Of a DNA stretch of 64,000 bases, positions 42,060 through 52,316 are shown in pieces (the stretch's first letter is position 1; each line of letters opens with the position of its first letter). The notes below the pieces were generated by a model that did not search any database, had not been told where the DNA came from, and worked only from the letters and a program-made list of their open reading frames with translations. This DNA comes from UBA4744 sp963707435. GTDB lineage: Bacteria > Actinomycetota > Acidimicrobiia > Spongiisociales > UBA4744. Position numbers and translations under genes: made by a program. Location: positions 662,841 through 726,840 of the forward strand of contig CAVPPF010000002.1 in assembly GCA_963707435.1 (NCBI GenBank), given 5' to 3'.

Positions 42060-43292
42060 CTAGCCTTTTGAGCCTTTCAGTCTTTCGTTCAGCAGATCTG
42101 CGGGATAAGCCCGAGCCTTGAATACTGCAGGGTTCTGCACTCCGCTGAATCGATCGAGTGCGGTGTAAGGATTCACAAACTCCCAGACGATTCGTCCGGC
42201 CGCATCCACCTCGAAAATGCGACCGGTCATACCTTCGGTAATGAGCGTGTTGCCGGACTCTAGTCTTTGGGCGCCGCTGATTAGCGATGAGTAGAAGAGG
42301 TGTCCGCCAACACCTTTTCCAACGTATTTCCAGACGACCTCGTCGGTGAGGGGATCTATCTCGATAGCCTGGGATGCCGATGGTCCTGATCGATACTGGC
42401 CGTTGTCGAAGACCAGAACTGTTCCTTGACTGGTCACTGAGGGATCGTGTTGCTGATGCAACAAGGGGAATCCTCCATACTCCCAGACAACTTCGGCCGT
42501 GCTCCTCTCGATTAACGCGACCGTGCTTATCTGCCGCATACTGATTAGATATGCAGCCGTTCCCGTCACCGGGTTGTTCTCCGCGTACGCAATTGAATTC
42601 GCGTGGGTCCACTCCAAACGGCTCATTAGGTCAGGAATCGGATAGAGGCTTTCGTCCAGGCCGTCGTTCGCGTTCCAGACTTCGGAGACTGACCCGTCTC
42701 TTGATACCTCGATGATCTCGTCACCCCAGATGATTGAGTCGTCCTCCCTCGGGATCCCCCCGCTGATCTTCTGAGGGTCGTCGACTTGTCGCCAGCGGAG
42801 AACCGCTAGTCGATCCCCAACGACGGCGAAATCGTGGTGAATCAAGGGATCCTCGTATGTCCATGTGACGTTGCTATCCCAGTCGACAATCTGCAGCACG
42901 CCCGCTTCGCCCGGTGCAGGGGATTCCCAATCTCCACTTGCGTACTCCGGTGCCACACCGAGGTAGATGAGATCCCCGTTCTCTTGGAGCTCAGCATGGC
43001 CGGCGACGGCGTGAGGAAGATTCCACTCATGGACGATCGTTCCGTCTCGGTCAATCAGGAACACCTGACCGACAGTGCGGTCGGCATCGAATGCCCCCAG
43101 ACGAGGCACAAGCACATATGAGCCGTCGGTTGCGGCAGCATCGAAGACGCGAACGGCCGATTCCGCCCTGCTGCCAGTGTCAGCGACGAGAACGCCGATA
43201 AGTAGCCCGAGCGCGCCTATCACTATGTAGTTCAAAGCGATTCGCAAAGTGCGACGCTCTCTTGGCATCTCACCGCCACGGTGGCTTTCCAT
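42060..43292 (-). CDS. Arylsulfotransferase-like (ASST) beta-propeller protein
   Basis: A 410-aa protein with an N-terminal membrane anchor (IALNYIVIGALGLLIGVLVA) and repeated propeller blades, such as FLIDRDGTIVHEWNLPHAVA and IVDWDSNVTWTYEDPLIHHD. HANSIAY and QQHDPSV provide histidines typical of the ASST family. Bacterial ASSTs move sulfate between phenolic compounds; activity here is unproven. ATG 43292 has gaggtg upstream; ATG 43268 follows another ORF's stop and is an alternative. Base composition is lower in GC than the flanking genes. Confidence 0.7.
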   Translation of the reverse strand: MESHRGGEMPRERRTLRIALNYIVIGALGLLIGVLVADTGSRAESAVRVFDAAATDGSYVLVPRLGAFDADRTVGQVFLIDRDGTIVHEWNLPHAVAGHAELQENGDLIYLGVAPEYASGDWESPAPGEAGVLQIVDWDSNVTWTYEDPLIHHDFAVVGDRLAVLRWRQVDDPQKISGGIPREDDSIIWGDEIIEVSRDGSVSEVWNANDGLDESLYPIPDLMSRLEWTHANSIAYAENNPVTGTAAYLISMRQISTVALIERSTAEVVWEYGGFPLLHQQHDPSVTSQGTVLVFDNGQYRSGPSASQAIEIDPLTDEVVWKYVGKGVGGHLFYSSLISGAQRLESGNTLITEGMTGRIFEVDAAGRIVWEFVNPYTALDRFSGVQNPAVFKARAYPADLLNERLKGSKG

Positions 43293-43458
43293 ATGAACAC
43301 CTCAATCTAAGCGAAAGCCCAATCGGTGGGTCATCGGCAATGACCAAATAGACCTGAAGGCAATCCGGAGGTACTTCGAGAGACAACTCCTGCTGAATTG
43401 CCATCCAGGAGAACAACTCAGCCACCATGCACGAACGGCATCCATGCTCTGGTAGCAC
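43270..43458 (-). pseudogene. Thioredoxin-like fragment upstream of the ASST gene
   Basis: A 62-codon frame reads VLPEHGCRSCMVAELFSW, then a second beta-alpha stretch LQVYLVIADDPP. The frame is also open further upstream (HESGSIVV) but has no start codon there. The CxxC-like CRSC after a hydrophobic strand resembles the start of a thioredoxin fold. The fold is incomplete, so it looks like a remnant or a gene cut by a frameshift. It overlaps the 5' end of the ASST gene by 23 bases. Confidence 0.35.
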
Positions 43459-43487
43459 AACGATCGAACCACTCTCGTGCTTAACTG

Positions 43488-43739
43488 GTGAAGCCTGTTC
43501 GCGAGTGGGTGGCTGCAGATGTCGAGGAGCGGCTGTCGCCGTTGGTCGCGGTTCGGCTCCCGGAGGAATGCGAACAGCAGTTCAACGAGGTTTTCTTGAT
43601 CGTGAATAGCTTTCGAACCGTTCTGCGGTGCGCGATCAACGTTGATCTTCCCGATCTCCCTCCCCGCTATTTCCTGGTCAACGTCGAAGAAAACTATCCA
43701 AACGATGTTGTTATTGAGGTTGACATTGACAGTGAGTGA
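43488..43739 (+). CDS. Small acidic hypothetical protein
   Basis: An 83-aa frame from GTG 43488 (MKPVREWVAADVEERLSPLV), ending strongly acidic (NDVVIEVDIDSE). There is no signal peptide or membrane helix. The region has the same lower GC as the ASST gene. No family recognised. The frame overlaps nothing stronger on the other strand, but coding status rests only on frame length and composition. Confidence 0.45.
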   Translation: MKPVREWVAADVEERLSPLVAVRLPEECEQQFNEVFLIVNSFRTVLRCAINVDLPDLPPRYFLVNVEENYPNDVVIEVDIDSE

Positions 43740-43873
43740 GACAACCAGAGTCTGCGAATGGCATGCCGGCCGGTCCTAGCGCAGCACGCTCGAACCTGAT
43801 TGCTCAATGCTTCGCCCTACCGACCCGATGATCCTATAAGTGAATTCAACAGCCTACCCTTCAAATAGACCTG

Positions 43874-45130
43874 ATGGATCGTCTCGCTGACCGCGACCAG
43901 ACACCGGCTAGAGCAACTTCCGGTGATCGAATTGCGAGGTCGATAATCGCCACGGCCTTCGCGATCTTCATGATCGCCTATGGCGTGATACGTCTCGGGC
44001 TGCCCGAACTGACTGGAGGCTTCTCGGACCTGACGCTCGACAAGTTGGTGGTGAACGCCGCTGTCGATGGTGTAGATCCGTATCTGCCTGTGCAGGACCT
44101 CGCCGGTCGCTATGAAGTGGTGATAGGGGACCTGGGGGTGTCCGAGCTGGGAGACGCCACACGCATCCACCCACGTCCGCCCGGATCTATCTTGCTGCTG
44201 CTTCCCCTGACGCTTGTTCCCTACGACCTCTTGCACGCTTTCTCCCTGGTATTCAATGCCGTTGTCGCAGTGGCCTTTCTTTTCACCGTTGCGGTGGCGA
44301 CCGACGTCAAGACCGAATCGATACTGCTTGCTGCCCCTCTACTCATTCTGAGTCACCCGGCGATCTCAGCCTTCGAATTCGGGTCCCAGTCGTTTGTCGT
44401 AGCCGCACTCATCGCTCTGGCAGTCGGGCTGTTTTTACGCGGTGAATCTGCTGTTGCGGGCGCGGCTTTGGGTGTTGCCATCACTCTCAAGCTCTGGCCC
44501 GCTTTGTTGCTGATACCACTGTGGAGGGCGGGACGACGACGGGGAACGGTCGCCGCGTTTGCGACGAGCGGCGGATTGACACTGCTGGGCGGCGTGGCGT
44601 TTGGTTTGTCTCCTGATCAGGTCTGGCGGGGGCTGGCCGGCGCGGGCAGTACATGGGTGGGGTTTGCCGGCAACGGATCGCTGGCCGGTCGTTTCGCGCT
44701 GATAGGAGCCTCTATCCCCGGGGCGACAATCCTCTCGGCCGTGCTGCTCTTGCCCATACTCTTCTTCTTCTGGGATCGAAGAACCAGCCTCGATGAAGCG
44801 TTGTGGGGAACAGTCGTTGTTGCGCTCTTCGCTTCTCCCTTGTCGTGGGACCACTACAACATTGTCCTCATTCCTGTCGCCATCCTCCTGGCTCGCCATT
44901 CACGGGATTGGTTGCATCCCGAACGATGGGTTCTCCTGGGATGGGCTGTACTGACTCTGGGAGGCCGCTTCGTGCGGCTGGCTATCGATCGTCCTATCGA
45001 GATTGCGGGAGCGTTGGCGTTCTCGGAGCGAACCTTGATCCTGGTTGCGCTGTTTCTCATCGTGAGACTTCGGCGCAGTTCCGGCACCGCCGTCGGCAGC
45101 CCTGATACGTCTCGGTTGGCCGGACCGTGA
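43874..45130 (+). CDS. GT87 (DUF2029)-family membrane glycosyltransferase
   Basis: A 418-aa polytopic protein with about eleven hydrophobic segments. The first loop holds NAAVDGVDPYLPVQDL, and a later loop has ALGVAITLKLWPALLLIPLW, the conserved T-x-K-x-x-P region of GT87. SPLSWDHYNIVLIP matches the conserved SPLSW-HY segment also seen in the trp-linked paralogue (SPLSWLNYLVLAIP). It probably uses a polyprenyl-linked sugar at the outer membrane face. It begins the envelope gene block between uvrB and uvrA. Confidence 0.78.
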   Translation: MDRLADRDQTPARATSGDRIARSIIATAFAIFMIAYGVIRLGLPELTGGFSDLTLDKLVVNAAVDGVDPYLPVQDLAGRYEVVIGDLGVSELGDATRIHPRPPGSILLLLPLTLVPYDLLHAFSLVFNAVVAVAFLFTVAVATDVKTESILLAAPLLILSHPAISAFEFGSQSFVVAALIALAVGLFLRGESAVAGAALGVAITLKLWPALLLIPLWRAGRRRGTVAAFATSGGLTLLGGVAFGLSPDQVWRGLAGAGSTWVGFAGNGSLAGRFALIGASIPGATILSAVLLLPILFFFWDRRTSLDEALWGTVVVALFASPLSWDHYNIVLIPVAILLARHSRDWLHPERWVLLGWAVLTLGGRFVRLAIDRPIEIAGALAFSERTLILVALFLIVRLRRSSGTAVGSPDTSRLAGP

Positions 45131-45173
45131 AGAGGTGTTTCTCGGCATCCTCGATTCAGCTCGCGACACTCGG

Positions 45174-45179
45174 TAGCGT
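45174..45179 (+). promoter_or_regulatory. Candidate leaderless -10 element
   Basis: TAGCGT ends six bases before the ATG at 45186, with no ribosome-binding site between. Confidence 0.3.
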
Positions 45180-45185
45180 GGCCGC

Positions 45186-46301
45186 ATGGTGACCACGCCC
45201 ACCCGAACCTCGGATCATCGCCCAACCACTGTGGCCGTATTGGGGTTGCTGGCCGGACTTGCGATATTCGCGTCCGTGCTGTCATCGGTCGAGGGGGACG
45301 CCTCGGCGCTCCTCCGGGTTGGAGAGGAAAACGAACGGATCATCTCCTTTGTCGAGGAGCAGTTGGATCACGTCCGAGTTGTTGCCAACCTCGGACATGA
45401 CGGTAAGTACTACTTCGTCCACGCGCACGATCCGTTCTTGCTCGATCCCGATACATATGCACGGATCATCGATCGACCCGTCTACCGGACGCAACGGATC
45501 CTCTACCCGCTCCTAGCCTCTGTCGGTGGGCTCCTCCAGGGCTGGGCGGTGGCTTGGGGACTTATCGTCGTCAATCTCATGGCGATGGCGCTGGGAACGT
45601 GGGCCACGGCCAAGCTGGCAGTGTCATTAGGGACCAGCGCATGGTGGGGTCTGGCCTTCGCTCTCAATCCTGGTGTGATCTTCGAGCTCATCATTGACGG
45701 AGCCGGGACGCTGGCCTGGGCTCTTGCGGTGCTGGGAGTGTGGCTCCTGGTCGAAGGCAAGTATCGGGGAGCGGTCGTAGCCGTCGTGGCCGCGGTGCTG
45801 GCTCGGGAAGCAATGATCCTCGTAGCCGCCGGCCTCACCATCGGTTTGTGGAAGCAAGACCGAACCAAAGCGATTGCTATGGCCGTGTGGCCTTCACTTG
45901 CGGCATTGCTGTGGGCGCTCTGGGTTCGCTGGCGTCTCGGCGTGCCGGTTCTCACCTCGGAGTCCGAGGAGATCGGCGTCCCATTTGCCGGTTTGGTGAG
46001 CGCTGCCACTCGATGGCTTGAAGAACCGGGCCGGAATCTCGTCTTGGGCCTGGTCGTGATCGCGCTGTTGCTGGTTGCAACGATGCAGGTGATCCGTCGG
46101 CCATCCCTGGTGGCCTATTCGACCATCGGTTTTGTGGTCTTAGCGCCTCTGTTGACTCGGCAGGTTTGGCTGAATTACTTCGACATCACCCGGGCCATTG
46201 CGCCGTTGTTCACGACCTACGTGCTCGTGCTTTTTGCTCGGGACCCAGCGCTTGGCATCGAGGGGCCCGTTCATAAGAACGTCAAGGTTCTGGAGGAGTA
46301 G
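45186..46301 (+). CDS. GT-C-like membrane protein with GHDG motif
   Basis: A 371-aa protein with an N-terminal membrane helix (VLGLLAGLAIFASVL). The large loop contains LGHDGKYYFVHAHDP followed by PVYRTQRILYPLLAS. About nine further hydrophobic segments follow. The GHDG-x-YxF / Y-R-x-x-RILYP pattern marks an uncharacterised cell-surface glycopolymer family (often named AZOBR_p60025-like). Three relatives lie elsewhere in the window. The stop directly abuts the next start. Confidence 0.7.
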   Translation: MVTTPTRTSDHRPTTVAVLGLLAGLAIFASVLSSVEGDASALLRVGEENERIISFVEEQLDHVRVVANLGHDGKYYFVHAHDPFLLDPDTYARIIDRPVYRTQRILYPLLASVGGLLQGWAVAWGLIVVNLMAMALGTWATAKLAVSLGTSAWWGLAFALNPGVIFELIIDGAGTLAWALAVLGVWLLVEGKYRGAVVAVVAAVLAREAMILVAAGLTIGLWKQDRTKAIAMAVWPSLAALLWALWVRWRLGVPVLTSESEEIGVPFAGLVSAATRWLEEPGRNLVLGLVVIALLLVATMQVIRRPSLVAYSTIGFVVLAPLLTRQVWLNYFDITRAIAPLFTTYVLVLFARDPALGIEGPVHKNVKVLEE

Positions 46302-47876
46302 GTGTCGCCATACCCTGAACCGGCGGCGAGCGGTGTTCGACGCCGATCGTCTCTCCGTGAGTGGGCCGGGGCACTATCGATCCTCGCCTTATTCAGCCTG
46401 TTCACTCCTTTCTCCCTGTTCGCGCTCAATGCCCCGAGAGGTGCCTCTCCGGTGAAGTTTCTGCTGATCACGGCCATCGCATGGGGCTCGGGCGCCGCAG
46501 TGGTAGGTCTCCTGGCCGGTCGTTTGGGTCGCCAACGTGCGACGGCTGTCGGAGCAGCGCTGCTGTTGGTCTTCTTCTCGTGGCGATCGCTGGTGGAACT
46601 GGGGCAGCGTTTGTTGATTCCCGAATGGATGGCCGAGTGGGTGGGACCGCTCATCACCCTCTTTCTTCTGATGTGGGCATCGATCCGGTTTGGCGAGACC
46701 CGGGGTTTCGGCTTGGCGATGGCCACTGTGGGTTTGGCGCTCGTCTTGACACCCCTCCCTGGATTGGTTTCCTGGGCATTGATGGACCGAGTGTTTCTCG
46801 ACGTTCGCAGCCTCGAGGTGGAGAACCAAACCGACCCTCAGCCGGATGTGTACTTCGTTGTGCTGGACGGATATGGGAGATCCGATGTTCTCGAAGCGGT
46901 CTACGGGTACTCCAACAGTCACTTCCTCGATGGCCTCGTCCGACGAGGTCTCACCGTGCCAGACGGGGCGACCGCCAACTATTCCATGACGGCCGCCTCT
47001 GTTGCGAGCACTTTGAACATGGACTACATGGTCGCTCCGGGCACCGTACCCGATCACCCTTTGCGGCTCGCGTTGTATCAGGTGATTCAGGGTGACAACC
47101 TGGTTGCCCGATCATTGACCGACGCCGGATATGAGTTTGTCTACATCGAGAGTGGCTGGGATGGTTCCCGATGCGGCTCAAATGTGGACACGTGCTACCG
47201 ATCCGGGTTCCTCGACGAAGCATCATGGGCATTGCTGAACCGGACGCCACTGGCCGTTCCTCTCGAAACGTGGTTTGGTCACGCATTTGCCCAGAACGGT
47301 TTGCGGGCTCTCGACGAATTGACCCAGGTTGCGGGCGAGGCTTCGGCCACCCCACGGTTCGTGTTCGCTCATGTTCTGTTGCCCCACCCTCCGCTCGTAC
47401 TCGATGCCGAATGCCAGGTCCGACCCGAACCTCGACCCGTTGGTGGAGCGGTCGGTGCGCGGTTCCTCGCCGACAGCCCGGCGTTGGAAGGTCGAAAGTG
47501 GGCGTACGTGGAGCAGGTTCAGTGCACGAACATGAAAGTCCTCAGGTTTTTGGACGAACTGGGCGATGATTCAGTGGTGTTCCTGACGGGCGACCATGGA
47601 CCAGATTCGAACGGACAACCATCCTTGCCACCCGGCGAATGGACTGAGGTCGATCGAATCGAACGGTTTGGAGTGTTCTCCGCCTACGGTTTGCCGGCAG
47701 GATGTGAGCACGAGGACCAGGACATGGACTTGATCAATGGTATGCGGCTCCTGGTGAGTTGTGTCACAGGAGAGGAACTCGAACCTACGCCACGGCGACA
47801 TCTGGTCTTCCCGACTCCCGATGGCGATCCATATCCGACCACAGAAGTTGAACTTGCGACCCTTACCGGAGGCTGA
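46302..47876 (+). CDS. Membrane-anchored sulfatase/alkaline-phosphatase-superfamily protein
   Basis: A 524-aa protein. Four or five N-terminal transmembrane segments (residues about 20-155) precede an extracytoplasmic alkaline-phosphatase-fold domain. DVYFVVLDGYGRSDVL supplies the first metal aspartate. ANYSMTAASVASTLN is where the nucleophile Ser/Thr is expected, and FLTGDHGPDSNG gives the C-terminal Asp-His metal ligands. No C-x-P-S-R sulfatase signature is present, so it may be a phospho- or sulfo-transferase acting on surface glycans. A paralogue lies at 60979. Confidence 0.78.
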   Translation: MSPYPEPAASGVRRRSSLREWAGALSILALFSLFTPFSLFALNAPRGASPVKFLLITAIAWGSGAAVVGLLAGRLGRQRATAVGAALLLVFFSWRSLVELGQRLLIPEWMAEWVGPLITLFLLMWASIRFGETRGFGLAMATVGLALVLTPLPGLVSWALMDRVFLDVRSLEVENQTDPQPDVYFVVLDGYGRSDVLEAVYGYSNSHFLDGLVRRGLTVPDGATANYSMTAASVASTLNMDYMVAPGTVPDHPLRLALYQVIQGDNLVARSLTDAGYEFVYIESGWDGSRCGSNVDTCYRSGFLDEASWALLNRTPLAVPLETWFGHAFAQNGLRALDELTQVAGEASATPRFVFAHVLLPHPPLVLDAECQVRPEPRPVGGAVGARFLADSPALEGRKWAYVEQVQCTNMKVLRFLDELGDDSVVFLTGDHGPDSNGQPSLPPGEWTEVDRIERFGVFSAYGLPAGCEHEDQDMDLINGMRLLVSCVTGEELEPTPRRHLVFPTPDGDPYPTTEVELATLTGG

Positions 47877-47882
47877 TCTCGC

Positions 47883-48042
47883 ATGCATCTGATACTTGCC
47901 TACATTGACCCCGGAGCGGGCAGCCTGCTCATCCAGCTCCTCATTGGCGGCCTGGCCGGTCTGGCTGCGCTCGTCAAATTCCGCTGGAACCGGATCACGT
48001 GCAGCCTTTGCCAAGAAGCCGCAGGAGGAGACGAACGGCTGA
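47883..48042 (+). CDS. Small membrane protein (IDPG type), apparent frameshift
   Basis: Starts MHLILAYIDPGAGSLLIQLL, one membrane helix, then FRWNRI. The IDPGxGS start resembles small membrane proteins found beside surface-glycan methyltransferases. In the original frame it runs on into the methyltransferase. With one base removed near 47996-48000 it would instead end RAAFAKKPQEETNG at the TGA at 48040, which overlaps the methyltransferase ATG (TGATG). I prefer that reading, but a natural fusion is possible. Confidence 0.55.
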
Positions 48043-49425
48043 TGCCGCACGTCGAGCCGGCATCGTTCCGCGATCCCGACGCCACCGTCTTTGTCCAGGA
48101 CGGGCGCATCTTTCGGGGACTGTCGGAGCGTGCGGGACGTATCCATAGCGCTGCCTCCGACGCAGGTTTGATCGGCGACCTCGTCGAGAAGGGCTGGTTG
48201 GTCGACCATTGGGAGGCCGAACCTCCTACGACTCCACCGGCGGGTGTTCCCGGCAACCTCATGCTCGAGGCCCGTCGGATCCCGGTGGTCAGCTATCCGT
48301 ACGAGTGGAGCTTTCGCCATGCTGCGGGACGCAGCGCTGCTCACGCTCGACATCACCGAAGCCAGTTTCCGGGCCGGTTTCCAGATGAAGGACGCTTCGG
48401 CCTTCAACGTCGTGTTTGATGGTGCTCGTCCCGTGATGATCGACGTGACCTCGATCGACGAGGGATACGACGGCTTGTGGACCGCCTACGGCCAGTTCTG
48501 CGACCATTTCCTCGCGCCGCTTCTACTCGAGGCGCACCTGGGAGTTCCGTTCCAGCCGTATGTTCGGGCACGTTTGAGTGGTCTGCCGGTGACAGAACTG
48601 GCCGGGATGTTCCCGGGCCTGAGACGTTTTCGCCGTGGTGTCTTTTCCCACGTCTACTTGCGGAGTCGCCTCGAGGGTCGCGCCCGTCACCTCGGAACGG
48701 AGGATCGGGCCAAGCTACGGAGCGGGACCGCACTTCCGCTGGAGGCGGTCCTGGCTTCGGTTCGGAAGATGCGAAGACTCGTCGAGTCGCTCGAGTCTGA
48801 GTCCTCGAGCGTGTGGGCCGATTACGAACTCGATCATTCCTACGAAGCGGCCCAGCGAACCGAGAAGGAAACGTTCGTCGACCTGGTCGCCCGGGACCTG
48901 ACCGGTGACGTGGCCTGGGATGTCGGAGCCAATACCGGAGCCTTCTCGGAGATACTCGCCAGACATTTCTCGACGGTCGTCGCCGTGGATAGCGATGCCG
49001 GGGCCATCGACGGGATGTACCGACGCTTGCGCGAGACCAGGAGTGCCGCCATCGTCCCGCTGGTGATCGATGTTGCCGACCCATCCCCCGACCGGGGCTG
49101 GCGAGGGCTCGAGCGTCGCTCGCTGGCCGCTCGGTCCGCTCCGGAGTTGGCGACGTGGCTGGCGGTCGTTCACCATATTTGTCTGGCGGGCGAGGTACCC
49201 GTCGCAGGATTCCTCGACCTGGTCGCGGATACGTCCCCGCACGCAGTAGTCGAGTTCGTAGACCCCGACGATTCGATGAGCCGGCGGCTCATGGCCACCC
49301 GCAAGATGCAACGAGATGACTACACGCGCGAGTCGTTCCTGGCGGCCGCAGGCGACCGCTTCGTGATCGAGAAGTCCATGGCCGTTTCGCCGACAAGAGA
49401 TCTCTTCCACCTGCGGCGCCGCTGA
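48042..49425 (+). CDS. SAM-dependent methyltransferase (NoeA-like), one frameshift
   Basis: About 460 aa when joined. The N-terminal region has DPDATVFVQDGRIFRGLS and RIPVVSYPYEWSF. After that the frame changes and continues MLRDAALLTLDITEASF and MKDASAFNVVFDGARPVMID, which is typical of one family. An extra base in the T run at 48312-48314 explains the break. The C-terminal Rossmann domain carries VAWDVGANTGAFSEILA, motif I for SAM. It lies at the end of the envelope block. The target is unknown, probably a glycan or lipid precursor. Confidence 0.75.
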
Positions 49426-49448
49426 CCCTCTCCTTTCCTCGAATCTTC

Positions 49449-49471
49449 TTGTCACACCCTCCAACTACACT
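49449..49471 (+). promoter_or_regulatory. DNA-damage-type promoter of uvrA
   Basis: TTGTCA-CAC, eight bases, then TACACT. With its cttc prefix it matches the uvrB promoter at 23 of 27 positions. It fits the RecA-NDp/PafBC pattern except for CAC in place of GTG. The uvrA ATG follows 24 bases later with gagg upstream. Confidence 0.65.
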
Positions 49472-49495
49472 CGGGCGTCCGAGGTCTGACCATTC

Positions 49496-52316
49496 ATGTC
49501 CACTGATCGCATCGTCATTCGCGGCGCCCGCGAGCACAACCTGAAGAACCTGTCCCTTGAGTTGCCGCGCGACCAACTGATCGTGTTCACCGGGATTTCC
49601 GGCTCAGGGAAGTCGTCGCTCGCCTTCGATACCATCTACGCAGAAGGACAGCGCCGCTATGTTGAAAGCCTCTCGGCGTACGCCCGCCAGTTCCTGGGCC
49701 AGATGGACAAGCCCGATGTCGATTTCATCGAAGGGCTCTCGCCGGCCATCTCGATCGACCAGAAGACGGCGAGTCGCAACCCTCGTTCCACGGTGGGAAC
49801 CGTCACCGAGATTCACGACTACCTACGGCTTCTCTTTGCCCGCATCGGAACGCCGCACTGCCCGAACTGTGGCGAACCCGTCGCCCGCCAGACCCCCCAG
49901 CAGATCGTCGATCAGATCCTCGAGCTTCCCGACAACACCCGGTTCCAGGTCCTGGCACCGGTGGTGCGGGGCCGCAAGGGCGAATACGAGGCACTTCTCA
50001 AGGAGCTGGCCCGGGAGGGCTTCGCCCGGGCGCGCATCGACGGGGAGATCAAGGAACTCACCGAAGAGATCAAGCTCGACCGGTACTACCAGCACACGAT
50101 CGAAGTTGTCGTCGATCGGTTGGTTCGCAAAGAGGGAATCGAGCGGCGCCTGACCGACTCCCTCGAAACGGCCCTCCACCTGGCCGAAGGGGTTGCCGTC
50201 GTCGAGATCGTCGAAGGACCAACCCTCACCTTCAGCCAGCACCTCGCGTGCGGCAACTGCGGGCTCTCTTTCGAGGAGCTGCAACCACGCAACTTTTCGT
50301 TCAACAGCCCGTATGGAGCGTGCCCCGAATGCTCGGGCATCGGGACCCGGTACCAGGTCGACGCCGACTTGATCGTCCCCAACCACGAACTGTCCATCGA
50401 CGACGGTGCCATCCTGCCCTGGGCAGGGACCCGCAGCCGCTACTACCAGCGGGTCCTCGAAGGAGTAGCCGAAAACGTGGGCTTCTCGACGCAGGTTCCT
50501 TTCGAGGATCTGTCCCCGGAACACCGGGAGATCCTCATGTACGGGATGGCCGACCAGCAGGTCAAGGTTTCCTACGTCAACCGATTCGGCCGCAAACGAC
50601 AGTACATGGCCACCTTTGAGGGAGCCGTGCCGTTTCTCAGCAGGCGTCATGAGAACGCGGCCTCCGACTCTGCCCGTGAGTACTACCAGGAGTACATGCG
50701 GGAAGTTCCCTGTGATGCGTGCGGGGGAGCCCGTCTCAACTCGACCTCGCTGGCGGTCACGATCAATGATCGGAACATCCATGAGATCTCGTCCCTGCCG
50801 CTCGGCAAGGCTGCCGAAGTGCTGGCGAGCCTCGAGCTGTCGGATCGAGACCGCAAGATCGGCGAGCGGGTGCTCAAGGAGATCCTCGCCCGGCTGCAGT
50901 TCCTCCTCGATGTCGGCCTCGACTATCTCAGTCTGGCTCGTGGGGCGGCCAGCCTGGCCGGGGGAGAGGCGCAGCGAATCCGCCTCGCCACTCAGATCGG
51001 TTCGGGGCTGGTCGGGGTCCTGTACATCCTCGACGAGCCCTCCATCGGGCTTCATCGAGCGCGACAACCAGCGGCTCATCGAGACGCTGATCCGCTTGCG
51101 GGATCTGGGCAACACGCTCATCGTCGTCGAACACGACGAGGAGACCATCCGCATAGCCGACCACATCATCGACATCGGCCCGGGAGCAGGAGAACACGGC
51201 GGCCGGATCGTGGTGGAAGGAACCCTGGCCGAGGTGCTGTCCGAAGAGGCATCGCTCACCGGCGACTACCTGGCCGGACGGCGCAAGATCCCCACGCCGG
51301 CCACCCGGCGGAGTCCCAACGGGGTCTCGATCGAAGTGCAGGGCGCTGCCGAGAACAACCTGAAGCAGATCGACGTTCGGTTCCCCCTCGGGTTGTTCGT
51401 GACCGTCACGGGTGTCTCGGGGTCCGGCAAATCGTCGCTCGTCCAGGAGATCCTCTCCAAGTCGTTGCACCATTCCCTGTACCGGTCTCGTGAGGTGCCG
51501 GGACGGCACAAGAACGTGGTTGGGGTCGAACAGATCGATAAGGTCATCAACATCGACCAGTCTCCGATCGGTCGGACGCCGCGCTCGAACCCTGCCACGT
51601 ACACGAAGGTGTTCGATCATGTCCGCACCCTGTTCGCATCAACACCCGACGCCCGGACCCGCGGCTACAAGCCCGGCCGCTTCTCGTTCAACGTGAAGGG
51701 CGGACGGTGTGAGGCCTGCAAGGGTGACGGGACGATCAAGATCGAGATGCACTTCCTGCCGGACGTGTACGTGCCTTGCGAGGTCTGCAAAGGCAAGCGG
51801 TACAACCGGGAGACACTGGAGATCCTCTGGAAGGGTCACACCATCTCTGATGTACTCAACATGTCCATTGAAGAAGCCCTCGCCTTCTTCGAGAACCAGC
51901 CCAAGATCGTTCGGGTCCTGCAAACGATCTACGACGTCGGGCTCGGCTACGTACGTCTCGGACAACCCGCTCCCACCCTTTCTGGAGGCGAAGCGCAGCG
52001 GGTCAAACTGGCTTCCGAGCTGGGGAAAAGATCGACCGGACGGACGTTCTATATCCTCGACGAGCCGACCACCGGGTTGCACTTCGAAGACATCCGCAAG
52101 CTGCTCGGGGTGCTGCAGCGACTGGTCGATTCCGGCAACACGGTCGTCGTCATCGAGCACAACCTCGATGTCATCAAAACGGCCGATTGGGTTATCGATC
52201 TCGGTCCCGAAGGGGGCGAAGAGGGCGGCCGTATCGTCGCCGAGGGGACACCCGAGCAGGTAGCCGAGGCCCCCGAGAGCTACACGGGCAAGTTCCTGCG
52301 GGAGATGCTGGGCTAG
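49496..52316 (+). CDS. uvrA: Excinuclease ABC subunit A, one frameshift
   Basis: Damage-sensing ABC-type ATPase of nucleotide excision repair, about 940 aa when joined. The first half has Walker A GISGSGKSSLAFD, zinc-binding CGNCG...CPECSGIG and the signature LAGGEAQRIRLATQIG. At LDEPSIGLH the frame breaks, and RDNQRLIETLIRLRDLGNTL continues in the next frame; one extra base at about 51056-51058 explains it. The second half has TGVSGSGKSSLVQEIL, CEACKGDG...CEVCKGKRY and LSGGEAQRVKLASEL. The stop overlaps the convergent membrane gene by four bases. Confidence 0.95.

Noticed and set aside
50616..52316. Separate second uvrA gene of 566 codons
   Set aside because: Only the part from about 51060 is UvrA-like. 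The preceding codons are an out-of-frame reading of uvrA.
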